Source of the DNA: Streptomyces sp. NRRL F-5630
GTDB lineage: Bacteria > Actinomycetota > Actinomycetes > Streptomycetales > Streptomycetaceae
Length of the DNA stretch: 64,000 nt
NCBI RefSeq assembly: GCF_000719475.1
Contig: NZ_JOGO01000001.1
Coordinates: forward strand, 62,001-126,000
Reading direction: 5' to 3'
Part shown: one piece after another, positions 57,179 through 64,000 of the stretch
Position numbering within the stretch: the first letter of the stretch is position 1
How the letters are laid out: the number at the start of each line of letters is the position of its first letter
Notes under the pieces: generated by a model
Seen by the model: only the letters and a program-made list of their open reading frames with translations
Told to the model about the DNA's origin: nothing
Databases searched by the model: none
Made by a program: the position numbers and the translations under genes

Positions 57179-57778
57179 ATGGCGTCCATGTCCGAGGGAA
57201 CAGGAAAGTCGCCGGAGCCGGTCCTGTCGTTCGCCACGCGGGAGGAGTGGGAGGAGTGGCTGGAGGAGAACCACCAGGACTCTTCGGGGATCTGGTTCCG
57301 GATTCCCAAGAACGCCTCGGCGGCCGAGGGCGTCGGCTACGCCGAGGCGTTGGAGTCCGCCCTGTGCTACGGCTGGATCGACGGGCAGAAGAAGAAGCAG
57401 GACGAGCGGTACTGGTTGCAGCGCTTCACCCCCCGGCGAGCGGGCAGCAAGTGGTCGAAGGTGAATCGCGAGAAAGCCACCGCGCTCATCGAGGCCGGCC
57501 GGATGCGGCCCGCCGGGCAGCGCGAGGTGGACAAGGCCAAGAAGGACGGCCGCTGGGAGGCGGCGTACGCGGCGCAGAGCAAGGCGACGGTGCCCGACGA
57601 CCTCCAGGCCGCCCTGGACGCCGCGCCCGAGGCGGCGCGTGACTTCTTCGCGGGCCTGGACAGCCGCAACCGCTACGCGATCCTCCACCGGGTCGAGGAC
57701 GCCAAGAAGGCGGAGACCCGGGCCGCCCGCATCGAGAAGTTCGTCGCCATGCTGACGGAGGGCAAGAAGCTGTACTGA
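57179..57778 (+). CDS. YdeI/OmpD-associated family protein
   Basis: 199 residues. LSFATREEWEEWLEENHQDSSGIWFRI followed by ALCYGWIDGQKKKQDERYWLQRFTPRR is the standard N-terminal pattern of the YdeI/OmpD-associated family; the Lys/Arg-rich C-terminal half includes FVAMLTEGKKLY. The function is poorly defined (peptide-stress protection is reported for enteric members). The ATG at 57179 has a weak ribosome site; an internal ATG 9 bp on is possible. It is probably outside the cluster. Confidence 0.8.
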   Translation: MASMSEGTGKSPEPVLSFATREEWEEWLEENHQDSSGIWFRIPKNASAAEGVGYAEALESALCYGWIDGQKKKQDERYWLQRFTPRRAGSKWSKVNREKATALIEAGRMRPAGQREVDKAKKDGRWEAAYAAQSKATVPDDLQAALDAAPEAARDFFAGLDSRNRYAILHRVEDAKKAETRAARIEKFVAMLTEGKKLY

Positions 57779-57795
57779 GCGGCGCGGGCGGAGGG

Positions 57796-57820
57796 GAGGG
57801 CGGTGCCCGACCCCGCCCTC
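57796..57820. terminator. stem-loop after the YdeI-family gene
   Basis: GAGGGCGG (57796-57803) pairs with CCGCCCTC (57813-57820) around a 9-nt loop, 18 bp after the stop at 57778. Confidence 0.55.
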
Positions 57821-58215
57821 GCGCGCCCCTCCGGACGGCGTGGGCCTCCCCGGCTCGCCCCACCTGCTCGTGGACGGCGCCGGAGCGGGGGCATCTGAGC
57901 CGCGGAGGGCGCGGCACCCTGTCCGGCCTGCTGCTCAGCGGGCCGGACCAGGGGGCGGCGGCATTCCAGGGGCCTCCGGGCTTCGGGCAGGAAACCGGCC
58001 GCACTCCACCCCGGTGCGGCGCCTCGTGCCCCACACCGCCGCCGGTGAACGGCCTCCGGCCCTTCGGTTTTCCGCGATGCCCACGGCAGAGGCCGCCGCG
58101 CCCACACCGTCACGCGCGGCCCCCTCACATCGCCGGAGGAGTCGCCGCACGGGCGGAAGGAGAGGTTCGGCGTGCGGGCCCGCTCCACCGACGCAAGGGG
58201 CCCTCGCGTCCGGGC
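57821..58215. other. intergenic DNA, nothing recognised
   Basis: About 395 bp between the YdeI-family terminator and the esterase remnant. Short open frames exist on both strands, but they are low-complexity Arg/Pro/Ala products of GC bias with no ribosome sites or family motifs. No tRNA, repeat or operator copy was seen. Confidence 0.5.
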
Positions 58216-58722
58216 TCACTGGGCGCGGCAGGTCCTGAGGTAGCTGAGGAACGACGCCTGGAGCCCGGTCACATGGGTCTCGTGCAGGAGGGCGCTGGTG
58301 ACGGCTGCGCCGCGTGAGGTGAGGCGGTGGAGGAACGTCGCCGCGTGCTGCGCGAGATTCTGGTAGACCGCCAGGTCGCCGAGCATCTCCCGCTCGTTGA
58401 GGGTCACGTGCAGCTTGGTGTCGGGCAGGGTGTCACCCAGGGCTTCGAGCAGGGGGAAGACCTGGCTCTCCGTGTTGATGACGCCGGGGCTTCCCGCACC
58501 GACGCTCTCGAAGAAGGTGCTCCTGGTGAGCCAGGCGTAGAGGCTGAACAGGCCGCCGTAGGAATAGCCGAAGAGGCCGTGACCGCTCGGGGCCGCGCCG
58601 TAGTCGCGGGCGATCCGCGGGTGCAGGTCGTCGACGAGGAAGTCCAGGAACAAGTCCCCGCGGCCCATGCGGACCCAGCGTGAACCCCGGACAGGGGCGG
58701 GAGCCCGCGCCGCCGCGCGCAC
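58216..58722 (-). pseudogene. N-terminally truncated esterase (Esterase D/IroE-like) remnant
   Basis: The C-terminal ~155 residues of an alpha/beta hydrolase: LDFLVDDLHPRIARDYG, nucleophile GYSYGGLFSLYAW, and distal His in HETHVTGLQ. PF00756-type esterases are about 250-300 residues. Here the N-terminal half with the oxyanion-hole strand is missing, and the upstream 100 bp encode no matching sequence in any frame before the phosphatase gene (stop at 58799). The likely translation start is the Met about 18 residues in. It is most simply a deletion remnant. Confidence 0.65.
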
Positions 58723-58798
58723 TCCTGGCGCCTCCGGACAAGCGCCGCGCCGGACTTCGGCCCGGGTCGCTGGGCGAGGGCGCGAGGTGGGGAGGAGG

Positions 58799-59998
58799 TC
58801 AGGTATTGGCCCCGGAGCGTGCGCGTCGGCCCTCGGTCCGGGGGCCGTGCCAGTCCAGGCACATCACCGTGGCGTCGTCCTCCAGGTGGCCCCCGCAGGC
58901 GTCGGCGACCGCGGCGGTCAGGATGCGCACGACCTCGCGGGGGTGCTCGGTCGTGGTGGCGCGCATCAGGCTCGGGAGATCGACGGATTCCGCCTGGTGC
59001 TCCTGCATGCCGTCCGTGTACAGGACGAGCCGGTCCCCGGGGCGCAGGTCGAACTCCTGTACCTGGTAGGCGCCCTGAGCGGTGACGCCGAAGGGGAGGT
59101 CGGCTTCGAGGGGGATCTCTTCGACGGTGCCCTCGCGCAGGCGCAGCGGCCAGGGGTGGCCCGCGTTGACGAGCCGGGCGCCGCTCCCGTCCAGGGCGAC
59201 GCGGAGCAACTGTCCGGTGGCGAAGGTGTTCCGGCCGTGGTCGAGGAGGGCCTGGTGGGTCTCGCGGGCCTGTTCCGCGAGGCCGGCGCCCGCGCGGCGC
59301 GCTCGACGGGAGGCGTTGACGAGGACGGTGGCGATGAGGGAGGCGCCGATGTCGTGGCCCATGGCGTCGGTGATCGACAGGTGCAGGGTGTCGTGGTCGA
59401 GAGAGAAGTCATAGGTGTCGCCCGCGCAGTCGTCGGCGGGCATGAGAGCGGCCGAGAACGTGAACTGGGCCGCCTCGCACGAACGGGCCGACGGCAGGAG
59501 CTGCGTCTGGATCTCGGCGGCCAGGCTCATCGGCGTGGTGCGCTGCCCCCAGTGGTAGAGGTCGGTGAACCGGCGATCGGTGACGAGGATGTAGGCCAGC
59601 GCGTGCGCGGCCTCCTCCACCCGCTCCAGGGTGTCCTGGTCCGGCTCGGGCAGGAACACCTCCAGAACACCGATCGTGTCCCCGCGGTTGGTCACCGGCG
59701 CCAGGACCCGCTGGTCGTCTCCGCCGTCCCCGGCCCGCACCAGCTCCTGACGGCGCAGCACCTCGTCGTAGACGCTGCCCGCCAGCGGGATCTGTTCGGC
59801 CCTGCGGCCCTGTTGGGAGGCCCTCTCCTCGCTGACACGCACCATCGTCCGGCCGAGCACGTCCACGAAGAGGAACGAGACATACCGAGCGCCGAACCGC
59901 TCCCGCAGGTTCCGCGCCACGACGTCGAGGGACGACACCGGGGCGGCGTCCTCCGCGGCCGCCAGCACCTCGGCCAAGCCGCTCCGTATTCCTGTCAC
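58799..59998 (-). CDS. PP2C-type serine phosphatase (RsbU/SpoIIE family)
   Basis: 399 residues from the GTG at 59998, which has GGGAGG just upstream; an upstream ATG/GTG pair at 60040/60043 is the alternative. Residues ~20-165 form a GAF-like sensor (SFLFVDVLGRTMVRV ... VLEVFLPEPDQDTLERVEEAAHALAYIL). The C-terminal part is a PP2C phosphatase: ALMPADDCAGDTYDFSL, ITDAMGHDIGASL, LVNAGHPWPLRL, LVLYTDGMQEHQ and LEDDATVMCLDW. Such proteins dephosphorylate anti-sigma antagonists in stress signalling. No partner genes lie adjacent. Not part of the cluster. Confidence 0.9.
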   Translation of the reverse strand: MTGIRSGLAEVLAAAEDAAPVSSLDVVARNLRERFGARYVSFLFVDVLGRTMVRVSEERASQQGRRAEQIPLAGSVYDEVLRRQELVRAGDGGDDQRVLAPVTNRGDTIGVLEVFLPEPDQDTLERVEEAAHALAYILVTDRRFTDLYHWGQRTTPMSLAAEIQTQLLPSARSCEAAQFTFSAALMPADDCAGDTYDFSLDHDTLHLSITDAMGHDIGASLIATVLVNASRRARRAGAGLAEQARETHQALLDHGRNTFATGQLLRVALDGSGARLVNAGHPWPLRLREGTVEEIPLEADLPFGVTAQGAYQVQEFDLRPGDRLVLYTDGMQEHQAESVDLPSLMRATTTEHPREVVRILTAAVADACGGHLEDDATVMCLDWHGPRTEGRRARSGANT

Positions 59999-60398
59999 GC
60001 CGCCTCCCGGCCTCGCCGCTTCCGCTGACGCCGTCAGCATCACAGAAGCCGTCCCGCGCTTCCGCGAGGCTGGCGCGGCGCGAACCCGAAACGAGTAACG
60101 CCATCTCGCGGGAGCGCGGGACAGGCCGGGTGCCGTGTGCCGCTGAGGCCGGATGCCGCCTGTGCCGCCCGGTCGGCTTCCGCGTCACCGGCGGCGGAGT
60201 CGTCCCCCGGGACGACGGCGAGGCGGCGTCCCTCGCCCGGCGACGGCTGCCCCGCCGCCTTCGTCTCCACTCCGCCGCGCCGCCGTGGGAACCACCTCGC
60301 CCGTTCCCGCCGTGGGCGCGAGCGGGTGGCCCCGTGGTGACGAAAGCGCTGAGCCGCGCCGGGCGCGGTGAGCGCGAGCAGGACGGTTCGGGCCGTGC
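59999..60398. other. intergenic DNA, nothing recognised
   Basis: About 400 bp upstream of the phosphatase (including its possible longer N-terminus up to 60043). Rightward open frames from about 60130 read as Pro/Arg-rich sequence without homology. I see no RNA gene or operator. Confidence 0.5.
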
Positions 60399-61379
60399 CT
60401 AGGACGAGCTGCCCGAAGGGGTGAGCGCGCGCATCCGCTGGTCCAGTTCCCGCTGGTAGAAGTCCATGAATCCGTCCGGGTCGGGGCCGGCGTTCTGCAT
60501 CACCAGCCGGTCGAAGCCGGCGTCGGCGAAGGGCTGGGCGACCTCGACGTAGCGCTCCGGGTCCGCGCCGCAGGCGAACTGGGACAGGATGTCCTCCTCG
60601 CGGACGGTGGCCGTCGCGGCCTCGAAGTTGGCCGGGTTGGGCAGTTCGCTCATCACCTTCCAGCCGGTCACCGCCCACCGGGAGGTCTGGAGCGCCGCCT
60701 GCGCGGCGGTGTGCTCGTCGGCCGCCCAGGCCATGGGCACCTCGGCGTAGCGCGGGCCGTCGCCCCCGGCCGCGCGGTAGGCGTCCACCATCCCGCCCTT
60801 GGGTTCGGTCGCGAACAGGCCGTCCCCGAGTTCGGCGGCGATACGGGCCGAGAGCGGGCCGCTCGCGGCCACCGCGATCACCGGTGGCGTCCGCGGCAGG
60901 TCGAAGACCCTCGCGTCGTCCAGGCGCAGATGGCGGCCGTGGTACGACTGGTAGCCACCGCGCCACAGCAGCCGGATGATCTCCAGGGCCTCCCGCAGCC
61001 GGGCGTGGCGTTCCGGTACGGAGTTCGGGAAGCCCTCGCCGGTCACGTGCTCGTTGAGGCGTTCCCCGGCGCCGACGCCGAGGGTGAACCGGCCGTCCGA
61101 GACGAGGGCGAGGGTCGCGGCCGCCTGGGCGATGATCGCCGGGTGGTAACGCACCGTCGGGCAGGTCACGCCGGTGGCCAGCCCGATGCGCTCCGTCTTC
61201 GCCGCGATCGCGCCGAGGACCGTCCAGGTGAAGGACGAGTGCCCCTGGACGTCCAGCCACGGGTGGTAGTGGTCGCTCATCTCGACGAAGTCGAACCCGG
61301 CCTGCTCCGCGAGGACCGCCTGCCGGATCAGTTCCTCGGGCCCGAACGCCTCGGAAGCCAGCTTGTAGCCGATCAGCAC
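60399..61379 (-). CDS. LLM-class F420-dependent oxidoreductase
   Basis: A 326-residue luciferase-like TIM-barrel: IGYKLASEAFGPEELIRQAVLAEQAGFDFVEMSDHYHPW, then LATGVTCPTVRYHPAIIAQAAATL, GRFTLGVGAGERLNEHVTG and VIAVAASGPLSARIAAELGDGLF, the pattern of F420-dependent glucose-6-phosphate dehydrogenase-like enzymes. The GTG at 61379 with TGAGGAAA upstream is chosen; longer starts read through low-complexity DNA. Substrate unknown. No link to the cluster is visible, but F420 enzymes are common near it in Streptomyces. Confidence 0.88.
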   Translation of the reverse strand: MLIGYKLASEAFGPEELIRQAVLAEQAGFDFVEMSDHYHPWLDVQGHSSFTWTVLGAIAAKTERIGLATGVTCPTVRYHPAIIAQAAATLALVSDGRFTLGVGAGERLNEHVTGEGFPNSVPERHARLREALEIIRLLWRGGYQSYHGRHLRLDDARVFDLPRTPPVIAVAASGPLSARIAAELGDGLFATEPKGGMVDAYRAAGGDGPRYAEVPMAWAADEHTAAQAALQTSRWAVTGWKVMSELPNPANFEAATATVREEDILSQFACGADPERYVEVAQPFADAGFDRLVMQNAGPDPDGFMDFYQRELDQRMRALTPSGSSS

Positions 61380-61880
61380 CGTTTCCTCATTCCTGCCGGG
61401 GTCCGTGTCGATGCTCCGCCGGTGGAGGAGCGAGGGTCCCGGCCCCCGTGGCGCGGGCGGGAGGGGGCGAGGCCCTGTCGGCGAAGGCGCCCCACCCTGG
61501 CAACGGGGAAGGACCGGACGGCGCCGCCACTCTGCGGACGGCCAGAGATCACCGGAACGGCCTCGGCGGCCCGGCTGACGGGCCGGAAGGCGCGGCGGGA
61601 CGTCACCGTCCCGCTCCGTCCGCGCCCCTCCGCCGGGCACACGGGTGTTCGTCGCGCGGTCACGGCGGGGCGAATGGCGAGGGGCCGTCGCTCCCCCGGT
61701 CGTCGGCCCGCCGGAACTCACGGAGGCGTCCGCCCGCCTCGGTCCGCGACCAGGGGGAACGGCGATCGGCTCTTCGTGACGGAGTCGCCTCTTCCGGAGG
61801 GCCCCGCCCCGGTGCCGGGACAGCGGTTGCCGCCCTCGCGGACCCGGGCCGGGGCCGGTGGCCGCGAGGGCGGGACGGGC
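61380..61880. other. intergenic DNA, nothing recognised
   Basis: About 500 bp between the F420 oxidoreductase start and the sortase stop. Open frames here are short or compositionally atypical (Arg/Pro/Gly runs). A small unannotated gene cannot be ruled out but none is supported. Confidence 0.45.
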
Positions 61881-62531
61881 TCACGCTCTGTCCACGCCCG
61901 TCAGGTGGGCGAAGACGACGACGTTGGCGGAGTACCCGGTCTTCCGGTGGAAGGTGCCCCCGCAGGTGAGCAGGCGCAGTTCGGGTCTGCCCGCGCTGCC
62001 GTACACCTTCTTGTCGGGGAACTCCTTCTTCGGATAGGTGCGGACGGCGTCCACGGTGAAGACCGCCGTGCTGCGGTCGGCCCGGGTGACGTCCACCGTG
62101 GCACCGGGACGCAGCGCGTTGAGGTTGAGGAAGACGGCCGGTCCCGTGTGCGTGTCGCGGTGTCCCACCATGACGGCCATCCCCGGTTGTCCCGGGCTCG
62201 GTCCGTCCCCGTACCAGCCCACGAGCTTGGGCGCGCTCATGGGCGGGGTCTCGAGTGCGCCCTTGGCGTCGACCGAGAGTTCCGTCACCGGGGCCTCGAT
62301 CATGATGCCGGGGATGGACAGCTTGGTCGGTGCGGAACGGGGCAGCGGGGCGACGGCGGCGTGCCGGGGTGCGGGGTCCTCGTGCGCGACGACGGCCGGT
62401 GTGTCCGCACCGCCGCCGCACGCCCGCAGGAGGCCCACGCACAGCGAGGCCGTGACGGTGAGCGTGAGCGTGAGCCGTACGCGGCGGCTGGGGCCGCGCC
62501 GCCGGGGCCGGTACCGCTCAGGACGCGTCAT
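61881..62531 (-). CDS. class F sortase
   Basis: 216 residues. An N-terminal basic stretch and hydrophobic segment (about residues 18-38, LTLTLTVTASLCVGLLRACG) anchor it. The extracellular domain has the catalytic His in MVGHRDTH and the Cys in LLTCGG, with an Arg-containing region before it, as in class E/F sortases of actinobacteria. The ATG at 62531 overlaps the stop of the upstream surface protein by 14 bp, so that protein is its probable partner or substrate. Confidence 0.87.
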   Translation of the reverse strand: MTRPERYRPRRRGPSRRVRLTLTLTVTASLCVGLLRACGGGADTPAVVAHEDPAPRHAAVAPLPRSAPTKLSIPGIMIEAPVTELSVDAKGALETPPMSAPKLVGWYGDGPSPGQPGMAVMVGHRDTHTGPAVFLNLNALRPGATVDVTRADRSTAVFTVDAVRTYPKKEFPDKKVYGSAGRPELRLLTCGGTFHRKTGYSANVVVFAHLTGVDRA

Positions 62532-63114
62532 GACGCCGGCGTACCCAGCGCGCGAGGACCACCCCCGCCGCACCTGCGGCCACGGCCACGAGCAGCGGGC
62601 CGCCCACACCCCCGGCGTCGTCCTCCTCGCTCGCCGTCGCGGTGGTGTCCGCGACGTTCGCCGCCGCGCCGCCGCCGGCCGCGACCGCGCCGGAGGGCTT
62701 GCGGGGGCCGTTCTCGCCGATGGGGCAGTCGATGCGGAACTGCTTCTTCTTCGGCACGCCGCCCGGGATGGTCCAGCTGAGTTCGTAGGTGCCGTTGGGC
62801 AGCGCGTAGTCGGGGGTGTGGCCGGTGCCGTTGAGCAGCGCCAACTGCCCGGTCAGGACGGGCTTGTCGGGGGACTTGGGCTGCGGAGCGACGGTCCACG
62901 TGGCCGCCTTGACCGTCTCGAAGTTGAAGGCCGCGAGCGAGAACTTGCAGACCGCCTTCTCGTCGCGGGTGTCGCTGGGCGCGGTGCCCGCCTTGTGGAC
63001 GGCGATGTCGCCGCTGTCACCGGGGGCCGCGACGGCGGGAGACGCTCCGAGGCCCGCGAGGGCGAGGAAGGCCGTCGTGGCGACCGCGAGAGCGGCGCGG
63101 GGGGTGCCGGGCAT
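62518..63114 (-). CDS. secreted, C-terminally membrane-anchored surface protein
   Basis: 198 residues. Signal peptide about residues 1-30 (ALAVATTAFLALAGLGASPAVAAPG), an extracellular beta-rich domain, a Gly/Ala-rich spacer, then a C-terminal hydrophobic helix and positive tail (LLVAVAAGAAGVVLARWVRRRHDAS). The topology is that of sortase substrates, but no clear LPxTG/LAxTG box precedes the helix. It is translationally coupled to the sortase gene. Function unknown; cell-envelope protein. Confidence 0.78.
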   Translation of the reverse strand: MPGTPRAALAVATTAFLALAGLGASPAVAAPGDSGDIAVHKAGTAPSDTRDEKAVCKFSLAAFNFETVKAATWTVAPQPKSPDKPVLTGQLALLNGTGHTPDYALPNGTYELSWTIPGGVPKKKQFRIDCPIGENGPRKPSGAVAAGGGAAANVADTTATASEEDDAGGVGGPLLVAVAAGAAGVVLARWVRRRHDAS

Positions 63115-63352
63115 GGGAACCCTTTCAGGGGAACGGAAGTGTGATTGTCGTATTAATTCAGTACGACAGTTCCTTTCCTGCCAGCCAGGACGCGGCGCCA
63201 TGCCATCGCCGCGCAACACCCACCCGGACGGGCGCGGCTCATCGCGGCAGGCGGCGTGACAGGGCGCACGGGCGGGCTTCGTCCGGCCGCGTGCCGGGGC
63301 TTCGGGGTGCCTTCGGGCCGGAGTTGGGGGCTCGGATGATGACCCGCGAAAC

Positions 63353-63371
63353 TTAGAATAGGCTTGCCTAA
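63353..63371. promoter_or_regulatory. iron box (DtxR/IdeR/DmdR-type operator)
   Basis: TTAGAATAGGCTTGCCTAA matches the actinobacterial iron-box consensus TTAGGTTAGGCTAACCTAA at 15 of 19 positions. It lies 27 bp upstream of the ABC transporter start, overlapping its likely promoter, so that gene should be repressed by iron. Confidence 0.75.
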
Positions 63372-63397
63372 GTTGAACCGTCCTCGGAGGGTGCGCG

Positions 63398-64000
63398 GTG
63401 GGAGCAGAGGCAGTGTCGGGGCGGGATGTCCTGAGGGGCACCGTCAGGGGGCAGGGGCGTCGTGTCTCCGTGGCCGCCGTGCTCGGGTGTGTGCACCAGT
63501 TCGGCGAGGCGATGACCCCGGTGCTCATCGGGGTCGTCATCGACCAGGCGGTGGCGGGACGGGACGGGGGGCGGCTCGCGCTGTGGCTCGTGGTCCTCGC
63601 CGTCGTGTACGGGTGCCTGTCGTGGAGCTTCCGCCTCGGGGCGCTCGCCGGGGAGCGCAGCGCCGAGGAGGCCGGGCACGCGTTGCGGCTCACGGTCGTG
63701 CGGCGGGTGCTCGACGCGCGCGGGGGTGCCGGGAGCGACCGGCTCTCGGGGGAGCTGGCGAACGTGGCGACCGAGGACGCCAAGCGCGTCGGCGCCGTCA
63801 CCATGGCGCTCATGAACGGCGTCTGGGCCCTCGCCGGAATCACCGTGAGCGCTGTCGCGCTGCTCCTCACCTCCGTTCCGCTCGGGCTCGTCGTACTCCT
63901 CGGCACCCCCGTGCTGCTGTGGGTGGGTCACCTGCTCAGCAAGCCCCTGGAGCGGCGCAGCGAGGCCGAGCAGGACCAGGCGGCGGCCGCCGCGGGCGTC
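63398..64000 (+). CDS. ABC transporter, permease-ATPase fusion (5' part only)
   Basis: The first 201 codons of an ABC exporter half-molecule: GTG at 63398 with GGAGG 7 bp upstream, then transmembrane segments (VLIGVVIDQAVAG, LWLVVLAVVYGCL, WALAGITVSAVALLL, LGLVVLLGTPVLLWV) and the intracellular-loop region of ABC_membrane domains. The ATPase part is beyond the window. The iron box upstream suggests siderophore export or uptake, or iron-limited expression. Confidence 0.82.
   Translation, partial: MGAEAVSGRDVLRGTVRGQGRRVSVAAVLGCVHQFGEAMTPVLIGVVIDQAVAGRDGGRLALWLVVLAVVYGCLSWSFRLGALAGERSAEEAGHALRLTVVRRVLDARGGAGSDRLSGELANVATEDAKRVGAVTMALMNGVWALAGITVSAVALLLTSVPLGLVVLLGTPVLLWVGHLLSKPLERRSEAEQDQAAAAAGV

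Noticed and set aside
60130..60402. Small plus-strand gene in the gap before the F420 oxidoreductase.
   Set aside because: Pro/Arg-rich product, no ribosome site, no family resemblance, and equally long frames exist in other phases.
61448..61969. Plus-strand open frame in the gap upstream of the sortase.
   Set aside because: It overlaps the sortase C-terminus, including its catalytic domain, and has composition typical of non-coding GC-rich DNA.

Overview
The window is very GC-rich actinobacterial DNA, almost certainly Streptomyces: GTG and TTG starts are frequent, coding is dense, and genes are coupled by ATGA/GTGA overlaps. About 57 kb is one biosynthetic gene cluster for a hybrid nonribosomal peptide/trans-AT polyketide. 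It runs off the left edge, so the window holds only part of it. The last ~7 kb is ordinary chromosome.

The diagnostic feature is the C-terminus of the 7,148-residue synthase at 2426-23872. It ends KS-ACP-ACP-DUF-SH-TE, where SH is a PLP-dependent beta-eliminating (cysteine) lyase domain. This didomain defines the leinamycin family of sulfur-containing natural products. The remaining parts fit: a free adenylation enzyme with a free carrier protein (LnmQ/LnmP-like), an NRPS with tandem Cy domains, a Cys-type A domain and a thiazoline oxidase, a free AT-ER protein, an HMG-CoA-synthase cassette and six elongating KS domains. Predicted order: free A + PCP (starter amino acid, possibly D-Ala) -> NRPS 49256-56428 (PCP-Cy-Cy-A-PCP-Ox-KS0) -> PKS 36764-43042 (adaptor-ACP-KS-KR-ACP-KS) -> PKS 2426-23872 (DH-ACP-KR / KS-dead ACP-ECH-ACP / KS-DH-KR-MT-ACP / KS-KR-ACP / KS-ACP-ACP-DUF-SH-TE). 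I number the elongating PKS modules 3 to 8.

Layout. 1-25748 (minus): free PCP, A enzyme, giant PKS, HMGS-1, ACP and KS-type decarboxylase, all overlapping or nearly so. 26052-28792 (plus): SDR-hydrolase fusion and methyltransferase. 28873-30650: PIG-L deacetylase and two small plus-strand genes. 30722-34978 (minus): two paralogous proteins of unknown function flanking an AT-ER. 35115-36671: MFS exporter. 36764-47533 (minus): HMGS-2, ECH, a second AT-ER with a decayed ER half, and the middle PKS. 47708-48448 (plus): phosphopantetheinyl transferase. 48454-56905 (minus): truncated hemoglobin, NRPS and type II thioesterase. From 57 kb on: a YdeI-like protein, an esterase remnant, a PP2C phosphatase, an F420-type oxidoreductase, a sortase with a surface protein, and an iron-box-controlled ABC transporter.

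Points that go beyond the known leinamycin plan: two complete HMGS genes matching two KR-less elongating modules; a Ser-to-Ala carrier-like domain inserted inside a post-KS adaptor; a KS decarboxylase where leinamycin uses LnmK; the LnmI-type synthase split within a module after a condensation-dead KS; and an 18-bp palindrome (CTGCTCA-N4-TGAGCAG) repeated in five intergenic regions, which looks like the cluster-specific operator. No regulator gene and no P450 is present in the window.
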